Origin: Chaetoderma sp. LZ-2023a
Taxonomy: Eukaryota; Mollusca; Caudofoveata; Chaetodermatida; Chaetodermatidae
Assembly (NCBI GenBank): GCA_034401795.1
Contig: CM067369.1
Coordinates: 135,379,365-135,443,364 of the forward strand
Direction: 5' to 3'
DNA length: 64,000 nucleotides
Shown: piece by piece, positions 55,553 to 64,000 of the stretch
Numbering within the stretch: position 1 is the first letter of the stretch
Layout: the number at the start of each line of letters is the position of its first letter
Notes under the pieces: generated by a model
Database searches by the model: none
Told to the model about the DNA's origin: nothing
Seen by the model: the letters and a program-made list of their open reading frames with translations, nothing else
Made by a program: the position numbers and the translations under genes

Positions 55553-55697
55553 TTTATCGATCCCGTCATTCTAGTGCTAAATTTTCAAAAATAGTTTTCT
55601 ATTGGTCTGCAAATGCGCAATTCTCAAGAATTGCACATTTGCAGACCATAGAAAAATATTTTTGAAAATTTAGCACTAGAATGACTGGATCGATAAA
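55553..55697. repeat. Near-perfect loop-free hairpin, about 72-bp arms, from family V
   Basis: The sequence from 'tttatcgatcccgtcattct' to 'tggtctgcaaatgcgcaatt' is followed at once by its inverse ('aattgcacatttgcagacca' to 'agaatgactggatcgataaa'). Only about four differences are seen between arms. A head-to-head duplication of the V repeat. Confidence 0.93.
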
Positions 55698-55719
55698 TTT
55701 TCAAAAAGTAATCTCCTAT

Positions 55720-55915
55720 TTCACTTCAAGAGTATACTTACCTCCCTAATACTTTTGATATTGCTAAATATCGGTGTTCACTCAATAAACACTCAGAATA
55801 AAAACAGTTAGGTGCCCCTATTGGGCAGGTAGACAGAGGGCAGTCCGGCGGATGCCAGCCCCACCACCGCGCATGCGCCAACTACTACTTCCTCTTTGCT
55901 AATTTATTGGCAGAG
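55720..55915 (+). repeat. DIRS copy A left inverted terminal repeat
   Basis: Begins TTCACTTCAAGAGTATACTT and matches the reverse complement of about 62325-62520, with shared words 'cagttaggtgcccct' and 'cggcggatgccagccccacc'. Confidence 0.9.
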
Positions 55916-56796
55916 AGAACACATGTTTTTGTGGGTTTTTCAACTTTCACTGTTATCAACGCATTTTATAGTCTTAAGAGAGTGAATATATTAGAAGGAT
56001 AGTACCTGGACATGTCGGATAAAGTGGCTTCGCCGGAGGAGGGCGCAGGGTCCTTATATCAGGTGATTTCTAATATATTCTAGCGAGTTTTCCCCGGTGT
56101 AATGTGTTTCCGGGACTCGCGTTTACCATGATAAGCGCCTGTTTTAGTTGTTTTATTTCAACATGGTGCTATATAAGACTAATCTCTCTCTGTGTTTATG
56201 TCCACAGGTATCGGTTATGATATGTAATGGACATCACAGCATCTGAGGGTTTGTTTCTCTCCACCAAGGTTCCATTTCCTACTAATACTGTTAGGTTATA
56301 TAACCAAGATTTTTATGTCCAGTGAGTCGGAGGTCTAGTATAAAGGTCTTCTCACTTTGCCCTCTTGATCCAATTCCTTCCCCTGAAGGTGGATAGTGTT
56401 AAGAGGCATACAGTTGGTGGCGTGCTCCAGTTCATCACGTTGGATGGTTTGTTTATACAAGGTATCAGGTAGCTGAGTAATGATATGAGGTGAGGTTAAT
56501 TATTTAAAGAAAATTAACTGTAATTGCCATTGTTATCGTTGTGTATCTGATGGTTGTGTAAGTCTGAATAACCATTCTAACATGTTCTGGTTATGTATAC
56601 AATTCGTCCGCACACCTTGTTGTTGGTTCGGATCGATTTAATTTCTGTCATGGGATCATGACGTCATAATCAGCCTTGCTATTTATTAACAATTAAAGTT
56701 TTGTCCAATGCTGGTTTTATTCAATTATTGATCTTTATGATCATTTCCCTCTCTTTTAGTTTGGTTTTGAGTTTCTAACCGTAACAAAATTACTCA

Positions 56797-58830
56797 TTGT
56801 CCTCGTCCTTTGTCTTGTTTCAGAGACCTGGTTGTTCGTCCTGTGGACGCTTCCTAAAAGATAGATTTGTGCCTCACCTTTGCTTTGGTTGTAGTCCCTG
56901 TGGGCCATTGCTTAAGTGTGAGGTATGCAAGCAGTGGGGGGGGGGCGACTTAATGTCTGAGTTTCTGTGTTTGCAGGCGAAGGACATGGTAGTGGAGGAG
57001 GAGAGGAAGCTGAAGAGAGAGGGTGTAAGTAAGAAGGGTAAGAGGAAGGCCTCGTCCGCGGTGGACATGGAGGCCTTCCGGTCTGAGATGTTGGGAGAGA
57101 TGAAGAGGACGATAAAGGATTTGGTTCCAGAGTTGCTACGTGGCATGCTTCCTGGACCAAATCCTTTGTCGTCCTCGGCGTCTGCTTCAGAGCAGGTAAT
57201 CCCCACCTCTGAATCACCTTTCCGTAGGCCGGTTCCGTTGTTCGACGATTCAGAGGTGGCCCCATTAGTGGGGCCGATCCATGACCCCGGCAGCAGGCTT
57301 GGTGCCGCGCCGAGGGGTCGTGGACGGCTGTCGCTGGAACCCGCGGGCTGCTTATCAGTCCAGGGGTATCCGCACGCTGCAGGTGCCAGTACCTCCTATG
57401 GCACCTTTCCTGGCCAGTCCGGGTTAGCTCTCTTTGCTGACCCGGAGTCTAATCTTTCTGGCCAGGAGGAGGAAGAGGATTACCTGTTAGGGTCGCCTTC
57501 TGGGGACGTAACCATGGATTATGACGTCTGTGCACCCCTCGCGGGGAATACAGGTGACATATTCCATGGCTCTACTCACGCAGGAGTAGAGTTCACGGCG
57601 CAGAAGGTGGCCCTGGCCGATGCTGATGGCCAGCTATACCGCATACCTCGGCTTGCCGAGTGTATCGCTGGTGCTGGCCGGGGCCGTGGTGGGGCGGTAT
57701 CTGCCCCGCGCTCTACCACGGCGCCTGCTCCTGGACAAGCCAGTCAATTTAGCATGCCTGTTCTTTCGGGCCCGCATGTTTTCCCTGGCTTGCCAGGGGT
57801 ATCAGCTTATCCGCCGTCAAGCTCTGCTGCTTGCGCTCAGGAGGAAGACGAAGGCCCCCGTCTTGTAGAGCGCTCGCAGCTAGCCACAGAAGAGGATTTG
57901 TCGGACGCTTGCCAGTGGCTGGTAAGTGTTAGGCCAGATCTGCCCGTGGAGCAGTCAGCTAGCCAGCGTGACCACAGGCCGTGGTTAGCTGGTAAGGCTA
58001 CTGCTAGCGCAATGCCATCTCTGCCGCTGGCAGAGCATGTCGTTGACATGTTCGAGGCGGCGGAGATGTCCATCAAGGCAGATTACCAGAGGTACGGTGT
58101 GGTACCCAAGCCGAGCGTGGATGACCGCGCGGCTTTGGGTGAAGATGCGCGGCCAGGCTCCCGTTCTGACACGGGAGTCTTGTGTTCGAACGCGTTGCGT
58201 TTGGCCAATACCGCGTTGCGTGATGCGGAGGAGAGTGGGAGAGCTTCGATTGCCGCTCTGTCCCCCGTCTCCCAGCTGTTACAGGGGGTGGTAACAGCAT
58301 CCGCATCGCGCCAGCCAAGCCCGGTCACAGTCCAGAGAGCCATCCAGGATGGTATCAACCTGGCTCTGGACTGCATGACTCGGGCGGTGACCAGGAGCGT
58401 CCGGGCGAGGCGCACGTTTGCCTTGGACAATCTGTGCCTGTCCCAGGACCTGTATAATAGGCTACTGTGTACGCCTATGACAGGTCCTGGTCTCTTTGGA
58501 GGTGAGGGATGTAGGCACCTCCAGGAGACGGTTACTCTGGTCAACAACCAGAGAGCGCTGCACGAGCAGTTTGAAGTGCTCCGTCGGGAGCGCGTTCGCA
58601 CCGCACCCCCTGCGTATCGTCCCCTGCAGGCTCGAGGTGGAGGTGGCCAAGTCAGAGGCCACCCACCATCGCAGCGTCGGCCCAGGCTGCGTGCGATTCG
58701 GCCAGCAGTGTGGGGGGGGGGGGGGGCGCAGGCTCCTCAGGCGCAGTCAGCCAGGCAGCCACCCACGCACCGAGGTGCACGCGGTGCTGGGCGTGGCGCG
58801 CGAGGATCTGGTCGTGGTAATCGTGCCTGA
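56797..58830 (+). CDS. DIRS copy A gag-like protein
   Basis: A 677-residue open frame. It starts with a Cys-rich knuckle (CSSCGRFLKDR..HLCFGCSPCGPLLKCEVC), then a Lys-rich region, a Pro/Ser-rich middle and a helical domain (PWLAGKATASAMPSLPLAEHVVDMF...) that is also found in copy B. The C-terminus is Gly/Arg-rich and likely nucleic-acid binding. It overlaps the start of the polymerase part in another frame, as DIRS elements commonly do. Confidence 0.7.
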   Translation: MSSSFVLFQRPGCSSCGRFLKDRFVPHLCFGCSPCGPLLKCEVCKQWGGGDLMSEFLCLQAKDMVVEEERKLKREGVSKKGKRKASSAVDMEAFRSEMLGEMKRTIKDLVPELLRGMLPGPNPLSSSASASEQVIPTSESPFRRPVPLFDDSEVAPLVGPIHDPGSRLGAAPRGRGRLSLEPAGCLSVQGYPHAAGASTSYGTFPGQSGLALFADPESNLSGQEEEEDYLLGSPSGDVTMDYDVCAPLAGNTGDIFHGSTHAGVEFTAQKVALADADGQLYRIPRLAECIAGAGRGRGGAVSAPRSTTAPAPGQASQFSMPVLSGPHVFPGLPGVSAYPPSSSAACAQEEDEGPRLVERSQLATEEDLSDACQWLVSVRPDLPVEQSASQRDHRPWLAGKATASAMPSLPLAEHVVDMFEAAEMSIKADYQRYGVVPKPSVDDRAALGEDARPGSRSDTGVLCSNALRLANTALRDAEESGRASIAALSPVSQLLQGVVTASASRQPSPVTVQRAIQDGINLALDCMTRAVTRSVRARRTFALDNLCLSQDLYNRLLCTPMTGPGLFGGEGCRHLQETVTLVNNQRALHEQFEVLRRERVRTAPPAYRPLQARGGGGQVRGHPPSQRRPRLRAIRPAVWGGGGAQAPQAQSARQPPTHRGARGAGRGARGSGRGNRA

Positions 58831-58889
58831 TGGGCCGGTTACCATGGTGAGAACCATTCCGGTGTTTCTGGCGAAGGAGACAGTGCCAC

Positions 58890-59790
58890 TCTTGCACTCC
58901 TTATGTCCACCTCTCTCCCTAGGTGGACCGGTGGGAGGCCGGCTGGCCGACCACACGCAAGAGTGGGAACGGTTGACTCAGGACCGTTTAGTCTTGCGGT
59001 GGCTTTCAGTCGGGTATCATCCCGATTGGATGACAGGCCCGCCATCGCGACTGTCTCTAGTGCCAATCTGGACTCTAAATCCGAGAGATCCAGATCAAAG
59101 GTTGTGTATCGAGGAGGAGATAAATTCCCTCATGCAAAAAGGAGCTATTCAGCCGGCACAAAAGTGTCCGGTCTTCTATTCAACCGTGTTCTTAGTAACG
59201 AAAAACACTGGAGGGTGGAGACCAATTCTCAACCTCAAGCCGTTGAACAAGTTCATAGAGACGTCCAGTTTCAAGATGGAAACTGTGCGCTCGGTGTTGG
59301 CGGGGTTAGAGAAGGGAACGTGGACAGCTTCAATAGATTTGAAGGATGCTTATTTCCACATTCCCATAGCGAGGAGTTTCCGTCGCTTCCTGAGATTTGC
59401 ATTCCAGGGCAGACAGTGGGAATTCAAGGTGTTACCCTTCGGAATTTCCACCGCTCCTCGGGTTTTCACCCGTGTGGTTCTTGCCATCACAGCATACCTC
59501 CGCCGGAGAAGCTTAGCAGTCCACACGTACATAGACGACTGGCTGTTAAAAGCACACACCCAGGAAAGTTTATCGACCAATCTGGAGATTGTTTTGAAAA
59601 CTCTCACGGATTTAGGCTGGATGATAAAATTTTCAAAAGTCAGAGCTGACTCCATCCCAGAAGTTTGTTTACCTGGGATGTTCTTCGATCTAGAGACAGG
59701 ATATGTTTATCCTACTCAGGAGAGAGTTCAGAGACTCATCTCAGTAATTCAGTCAGTGTGCGACAGTCGTCATGTCCTGGCACGGGTTTA
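58890..59790 (+). CDS. DIRS copy A reverse transcriptase part
   Basis: Reverse transcriptase motifs in order: GGWRPILNLKPLNKFI, TASIDLKDAYFHIPIA, FKVLPFGISTAPRVFTRVV and the active site VHTYIDDWLLKA (YIDD). The fold and the LKDAYFHIP/FGI(L)TAPR wording are diagnostic of the DIRS group. It would copy the element RNA. Confidence 0.85.
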
Positions 59791-59797
59791 GTTTAGA

Positions 59798-60517
59798 ATG
59801 CCGGGGTTGATGGTTTCTTTGGAACCGGTCATTCCTCAGGCCGCCTTACGCAGGCAGCCGATCCAGTTGTTTCTCATGACACAATGGACCCAGAGTACAG
59901 GTTCGCTGGACTCGAACGTGCCAGTGTTGGCGCCTCTAATTCACCACCTGCAATGGTGGTTGAACACAGAGAATCTCTTGGTGGGGGTTATGCTAACCCC
60001 TCCCCACCCTCAGGTGACTGTGTATACAGATGCATCGATGAAGGGCTGGGGAGCTTGCCTGGAAGAATCCACGATATCAGGGCTTTGGAATCTGGAACAG
60101 TCAAGAGAACATATCAATCTACTGGAGTTAAGAGCAGTAGTCCTGGGCCTGGAACATTTCTTACAGAAAGTTCAGGGCAAGATTGTTCTTATTCGTTCAG
60201 ACAACTCAACAGTTGTGACTTACATAAACCGCCAGGGCGGAACGAAGTCGCCCAGTCTCTGTATGATGACATGGAGACTGCTTTGTTACCTTGAAAGCAG
60301 TTCATATTCCGGGAAGGTTAAATCTGCTAGCAGACTCATTGAGCCGAAGGATGAGTGTTTTACCGACGGAATGGCAACTAAATCAATGTGTGGCGGATCG
60401 TCTGTTCGACCATTGGGGGAAACCCAACATCGATTTGTTCGCAACGAAGAAGAATGCAAAGATGACGACGTACGTCTCCGATTCCAGATCCAAGCGCTTT
60501 CGCAACAGATGCGTTAG
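59798..60517 (+). CDS. DIRS copy A RNase H part
   Basis: VTVYTDASMKGWGACLE (first Asp), HINLLELRAVVLGLEHFL (Glu) and VLIRSDNSTVVTYINRQGG (Asp) give the RNase H active-site order. It follows the reverse transcriptase directly and precedes the recombinase. Confidence 0.8.
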   Translation: MPGLMVSLEPVIPQAALRRQPIQLFLMTQWTQSTGSLDSNVPVLAPLIHHLQWWLNTENLLVGVMLTPPHPQVTVYTDASMKGWGACLEESTISGLWNLEQSREHINLLELRAVVLGLEHFLQKVQGKIVLIRSDNSTVVTYINRQGGTKSPSLCMMTWRLLCYLESSSYSGKVKSASRLIEPKDECFTDGMATKSMCGGSSVRPLGETQHRFVRNEEECKDDDVRLRFQIQALSQQMR

Positions 60518-60601
60518 CTATCAGCTGGGGGGAATGTATGCATACGCATTCCCTCCAGCAATCCTGATTCCAAAAATTCTTCAGAAAATCAGACAGGAGG
60601 A

Positions 60602-61572
60602 ATGCCAAGTGCTTCTGATCGCCCCGGATTTGCCAAGCTGATCATGGTATATGGAGCTGCTGGACCTTCTGGTCTGCAATCCGGTTACTCTGCCTCTGAT
60701 GGACGACATTATCTTCCAGGGCAAGGCCCTTCACAACAATCCGTCAATGTTCAGATTGACTGCGTGGATGTTGTCAAGGAATCTAGAATTAAGGAGGGCT
60801 TTTCTGAGCAAGCAGCCATGTTTATGGCCAAAGCCAGGAGGGGGTCAACCTCCAGAGCATATAATTATAAAATCAACAGATTTACAGAGTGGTGCTTAAA
60901 AAGATATATTGATCTAATGGATTCATCTATTCAGGTAGTAGCTGATTTCCTCTGTCACCTGTATGATGCCTATAGCCTCAAGCCTAACTCTATTGCTGGT
61001 TATATTGGAGTTTATCACTAGTGCTTCAGGTACTAGGTGATAAGCCTTTTGAACCACTTAGTTCCATTTCTATGAAACTGTTAACTCTTAAAACTGTATT
61101 TTTAATTGCTGCGGCCTCGGCTAGGCGTAGGAGTGAAATTCATGCCTTATCAGCTGAGGAGGACCGTTTTGTGGTTACAGGGGAAGGCCTTAAGTTGCTA
61201 CCTAGGATTAATTTCTTAGCTAATAATCAGTCTTTGAAATATCCAGGTCAACCTATTTTTTTGCCTGCTTTAACTAGATATGATCCTAATTCTAAAGCAT
61301 GGTGTCCCGTTCGGGCGCTGCTTCGGTACAAACAACGTACTTCGGAGTGGCGGACCGACCAGTCAGCGTTATGGTTGTCATATATTGAACCCCATGGCAG
61401 GGCGTCTAAGGACGCCATTTCCAGGTGGATTGTAGAGTGTATCCAATTTTGTCACAAATCCGCCACTGGTAAGCAGGTTGACATAGCCAAGGCTCACAGT
61501 GTCCGCGGTGTGGTGACTTCCACTGCCCTATTTAATGGGGTCCCTGTGGATGACATTATGTCCATTGCTTAG
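60602..61572 (+). CDS. DIRS copy A tyrosine recombinase part
   Basis: Recombinase wording of DIRS elements: STSRAYNYKINRFTEWCL (N-terminal core-binding), LLTLKTVFLIAAASARRRSEIHAL (first catalytic Arg in ARRRSE) and DISRWIVE/CHKSATGKQVDIAKAHSVRGVVTS (His-x-x-Arg type HSVRG). This enzyme, not a DDE integrase, would insert the circular DNA copy. Confidence 0.75.
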
Positions 61573-62164
61573 TGGCACTGTGAGTCAAGTTTTACAGACC
61601 ATTATCTCCGTGACACCTCGAATCCTCTCACCTTGTCGATTTTGAAAAAATAATCGCTTATATGATTTTTGAGGCGGGTTTCCTCATTGCTTATATACTT
61701 CACAATTAATTAATGGAAACAACCACTTTTTGGGACTGCATCTGTCTTCTCCACTGGGAAGAGGATGACAGCTGCCAAGTTCAACAAGGTCAGTCTTGTT
61801 CATTGTTGATTGTATTGTCATGTTACCCATTGTTATTAATATGGTGATGGTTTGTGTTTTGATGTGGTTCATCATTGAGAGTATACGAAAATGGATCCTT
61901 TTCGTCTCTGTCCTATAGTACATGGCACTGGTACGTAGAGAGCGTATGGGACATTGAGGTCATTCTAGTCTTCCTCCCAGGAAGGAGGGGGGGGAGGGCA
62001 TATGACATTCGGTCATCTCATCCATCGGTTGGTGTTAGCCGATGTTCATCAAATCCTGACTGTGTTTTCACACAGTTTCAGACGTTTAAGTGTCTTGAAC
62101 GCGTGAAAGCGTATAGGGAAGAGCTGGTCTTTTGACCTCGCCTCCCTCCCGCTGAATTCCCTGT

Positions 62165-62220
62165 CGAATTCTGGCAATATCAAAAGTATTAGGGAGGTAA
62201 GTATACTCTTGAAGTGAAAT
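62165..62220 (-). repeat. DIRS copy A internal complementary region
   Basis: The inverse of the extreme left end: 'tatcaaaagtattagggagg' through 'actcttgaagtgaaata' mirrors 55719-55775. In DIRS1 the internal complementary region templates the ends during replication. Confidence 0.85.
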
Positions 62221-62224
62221 AAAT

Positions 62225-62551
62225 GAAATCTAGGATTTCTTTTTTCACGAGAGAGTTGATACTTACCTCCCTAGATACGGACCCGGCCTCTCCACCCCAC
62301 AGCGGCTCGGTCTTCAGGCTCTTAATAGTTGCATGTGTGTCAGCCAATAAATTAGTCAGAGGAAGTAGTAGTCGGCGCATGCGCGGCGGTGGGGCTGGCA
62401 TCCGCCGGACTGCCCTCTGTCTACCTGCCCAGTAGGGGCACCTAACTGTTTTTATTCTGAGTGTTTATTGAGTGAACGCCGATATTTAGCAATATCAAAA
62501 GTATTAGGGAGGTAACTATCAACTCTCGTGAAAAAAGAAATCCTAGATTTC
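62225..62551 (-). repeat. DIRS copy A right terminal repeat
   Basis: Inverse of the left terminal repeat over about 62325-62520. The repeat is itself bracketed by an inverted pair ('ctaggatttcttttttcacg' near 62230 and 'cgtgaaaaaagaaatcctag' ending near 62546). Copy B has the same bracket at 47560-47860. Confidence 0.88.
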
Positions 62552-62640
62552 GTTTAGTCTGTAAATTGACATTGTTTATGAGAAATTAAAGTTTTCTTGA
62601 ACAAATTTGAATAGTCAAAGGTTAAAGCAACAAAGAAAAA
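62552..62640. repeat. Family V half, right of DIRS copy A
   Basis: 'tagtctgtaaattgacattg', 'ttaaagttttcttgaacaaa' and 'agtcaaaggttaaag' continue the V repeat whose other half ends at 55719, so copy A inserted into a V repeat. Confidence 0.65.
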
Positions 62641-62696
62641 TGATAACTTTCTTCACTATTTGAATGTTGAGATGTTTACAGTATTATTTGTTACAG

Positions 62697-62812
62697 ACAT
62701 TACAGGCGAAGTCAACGTGTGCTTTGCGTGGGACGCATACCAAGCGTCGCTTTGGCTTGACAGGAACAGCTCTTCAAAACAACATGGCAGAACTATGGAG
62801 CATCCTGGATTG
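62697..62812 (+). CDS. ERCC6L2: ERCC6L2-like gene, SNF2 motif III exon
   Basis: A 116-nt exon with acceptor 'tatttgttacag', donor 'GGATTG/gtaagc', starting in phase 0 and ending with two bases. It encodes TLQAKSTCALRGTHTKRRFGLTGTALQNNMAELWSILD. GLTGTALQNNMAELWSILDW is SNF2 motif III; the recalled human text is [21 protein letters not shown]. The start TLQ stands where human has NPK; the spacing to LTGT is the same, which supports the chosen acceptor over an AG 9 bases downstream. The remainder of the motor lies beyond the window. Confidence 0.93.
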
Positions 62813-63146
62813 GTAAGCATTAGAACACAAATAATATTACCTGAACTTTAAGAAATCAGTCTCTCAATTTCAATACGGTTGGAATATTGAGAAAATAATT
62901 TTAGTGAATGTTGTGATTGATCAGTAAAGTGATTTTTTAAATAATCTATTTGAACATAGCTACATGTATTGTATGTAGTTAAATAGTATTAAGCGACTAT
63001 GTCTAAGTTTGGATGTGTTTTGTTTGGACTATCTAACCCACTACTGCAAAGCAAGGATTTATATTAATGACAATCTGGCCACCACATCAAATCAGTTGTG
63101 ATCTAGTTTCGTCTCACAATCTACCCACAGTTAAGCAAGTGATATA
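62813..63146. other. Intron, nothing recognised
   Basis: AT-rich intron after the motif III exon. No element recognised before 63147. Confidence 0.5.
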
Positions 63147-63194
63147 CAGGGTTCTGCCCACACTGGTCGGGATTAGCCACCACTCAACAATTTT
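63147..63194. mobile_element. hAT-like MITE, left end only
   Basis: Begins CAGGGTTCTGCCCACACTGG, the same end as the element at 4694. It stops where the next DIRS copy begins, so the MITE was already there when the DIRS arrived. Confidence 0.7.
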
Positions 63195-64000
63195 CACTTC
63201 AAGAGTATACTTACCTCCCTAATACTTTTGATATTGCTAAATATTGGCTTTCACTCAATAAACACTCAGATTAAAACAGTTAGGTGCCCCTACTGGGCAG
63301 GGAGTCAGAGCGTAGTCTGGCGGATGCCAGCCCCACCACCGCGCATGCGCAGACTAGCACTTCCTCTTTGCTAGATTATTGGCAGAGGGATCACACATGT
63401 TTTTTTGTGCAAAAGCTTTTCCTTGCTCTTAAACTGTTTTAACATAACTTGGTGGTGTTATTTTGGAGTGATAGTCACTGATTAGGATGGCAGGAAGGAT
63501 CACTTCGCCAAAGGGGGACCTAGGACCTTTGAATCAGGTGACTTCTAGTAAAATTAGCGAGTTTTTTCTCCCGGTGTATTGTGTTTCCGGGACTCGCGTT
63601 TACCGTGATAGGCGCCTTGGTTAGTTGGTTTATGTCAACTCGGTGCTACCTAAGGCTAATTTCTCTTTCTGTTTATGTCCACAGGTCTGTTTGACGCTAG
63701 GTGGTGGCATCACAGCAGCAGAGAGTTAGTTTTCTCTCCACCATGGTTCCATTTCCTACTAACACTGTTAGGTTATCTAACCAAATGATTTATGTCCAGT
63801 GAGTTGGAGGCCTATTATAAAGGTCTTCTCACTTTGCCCTCTTGATCCAATTCCTTCCCCATGAGGTGGAGAGAGTTAAGAGGCGTGCAGGTGGTGGAGT
63901 ACTCCGGTTCGTCACGTTGGATGGTTTGTCTATACAAGGTGTCAGGTATCTAGTTATTGATAATGTGGTGATGTTAATTATAGTAAGCAAAGGGAGATAA
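63195..64000 (+). mobile_element. DIRS-type retroelement, subfamily 2 (copy E), left part, runs off the window
   Basis: The left terminal repeat (63195 to about 63390) and leader match copy A 55720-56480: 'cagttaggtgcccct', 'cgcgtttacc', 'ggttccatttcctactaa' and 'tcttctcactttgccctctt'. Same orientation as copy A and only 640 bp from its right end. State of the coding part is unknown because it lies outside. Confidence 0.88.

Larger units (their letters stand above)
55720..62551 (+). mobile_element. DIRS-type retroelement, subfamily 2 (copy A), close to whole
   Basis: A 6.8-kb element with inverted terminal repeats, an internal complementary region next to the right end, and gag-like, reverse transcriptase, RNase H and tyrosine recombinase parts in the usual DIRS order. 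It has no target duplication, as expected for recombinase integration. It looks nearly whole with perhaps one or two breaks. Terminal repeats are very similar by eye, so it is the youngest DIRS copy wholly inside the window. It lies in the intron between motif II and motif III exons. Confidence 0.9.

Noticed and set aside
62697-62712. Alternative acceptor 9 bases downstream (attacag)
   Set aside because: The upstream acceptor preserves the residue count between the DEVHRIK and LTGT motifs compared with the recalled human protein.

Overview
The window is animal nuclear DNA, AT-rich and crowded with interspersed repeats. The repeat types (Tc1, hAT-like, Penelope-like, non-LTR LINE, DIRS and Polinton elements, and long tandem arrays ending in 'gggcctcttgtt'), the frequent ACATGTAC words and the kilobase-scale introns fit a marine invertebrate such as a mollusc or an invertebrate deuterostome. 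I cannot fix the phylum.

One host gene runs through the whole window on the + strand. It is an ERCC6L2-like SNF2 DNA translocase. I place eleven internal coding exons at 4285-4515, 8496-8565, 11052-11585, 15048-15202, 20497-20606, 22034-22162, 23038-23121, 49717-49874, 50901-51000, 55113-55172 and 62697-62812. All have AG/GT borders and the reading phase agrees at every junction. They encode a Tudor-like domain, a long basic/Ser-rich linker and the first half of the SNF2 motor (motifs I, Ia, II and III). The first coding exon and the C-terminal half lie outside the window.

Almost everything else is intron filled with mobile DNA. At 1-4 kb a degenerate Penelope-like fragment is followed by a whole-looking Tc1 transposon (1804-3460) with a 341-residue DD34E transposase and perfect 24-bp ends, lying in a TA microsatellite. 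At 4.5-15 kb there are hAT-like non-autonomous elements, a 151-bp tandem array, a foldback hairpin family, simple repeats, a LINE remnant and a 1.7-kb element with 17-bp inverted ends. At 16-19.4 kb and 23.3-26.6 kb lie two fossil DIRS-type retroelements of one subfamily. At 27.2-37.0 kb is a decayed, short Polinton with inverted ends, ATPase, integrase and protein-primed DNA polymerase regions and two tRNA-like sequences near its right end. The stretch 37.0-43.7 kb is a chain of unrelated tandem arrays (periods about 257, 489, 612 and 153 bp) with a LINE 3' end inside it. At 43.7-47.9 kb is a fragment of a second DIRS subfamily. At 52.5-54.4 kb a hAT-like element with an 8-bp target duplication splits a hairpin repeat. 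At 55.7-62.6 kb is a nearly whole-looking DIRS element of the second subfamily, and another copy starts at 63.195 kb and leaves the window.

The most unusual system-like signal is the dispersed hairpin family. About 18 copies or halves have arms of roughly 45-60 bp. Several copies carry a consensus splice donor, CAGGTAAG, at the start of the left arm, and the family is spread through the introns of this one gene. No CRISPR array, bacterial operon or rRNA was seen.
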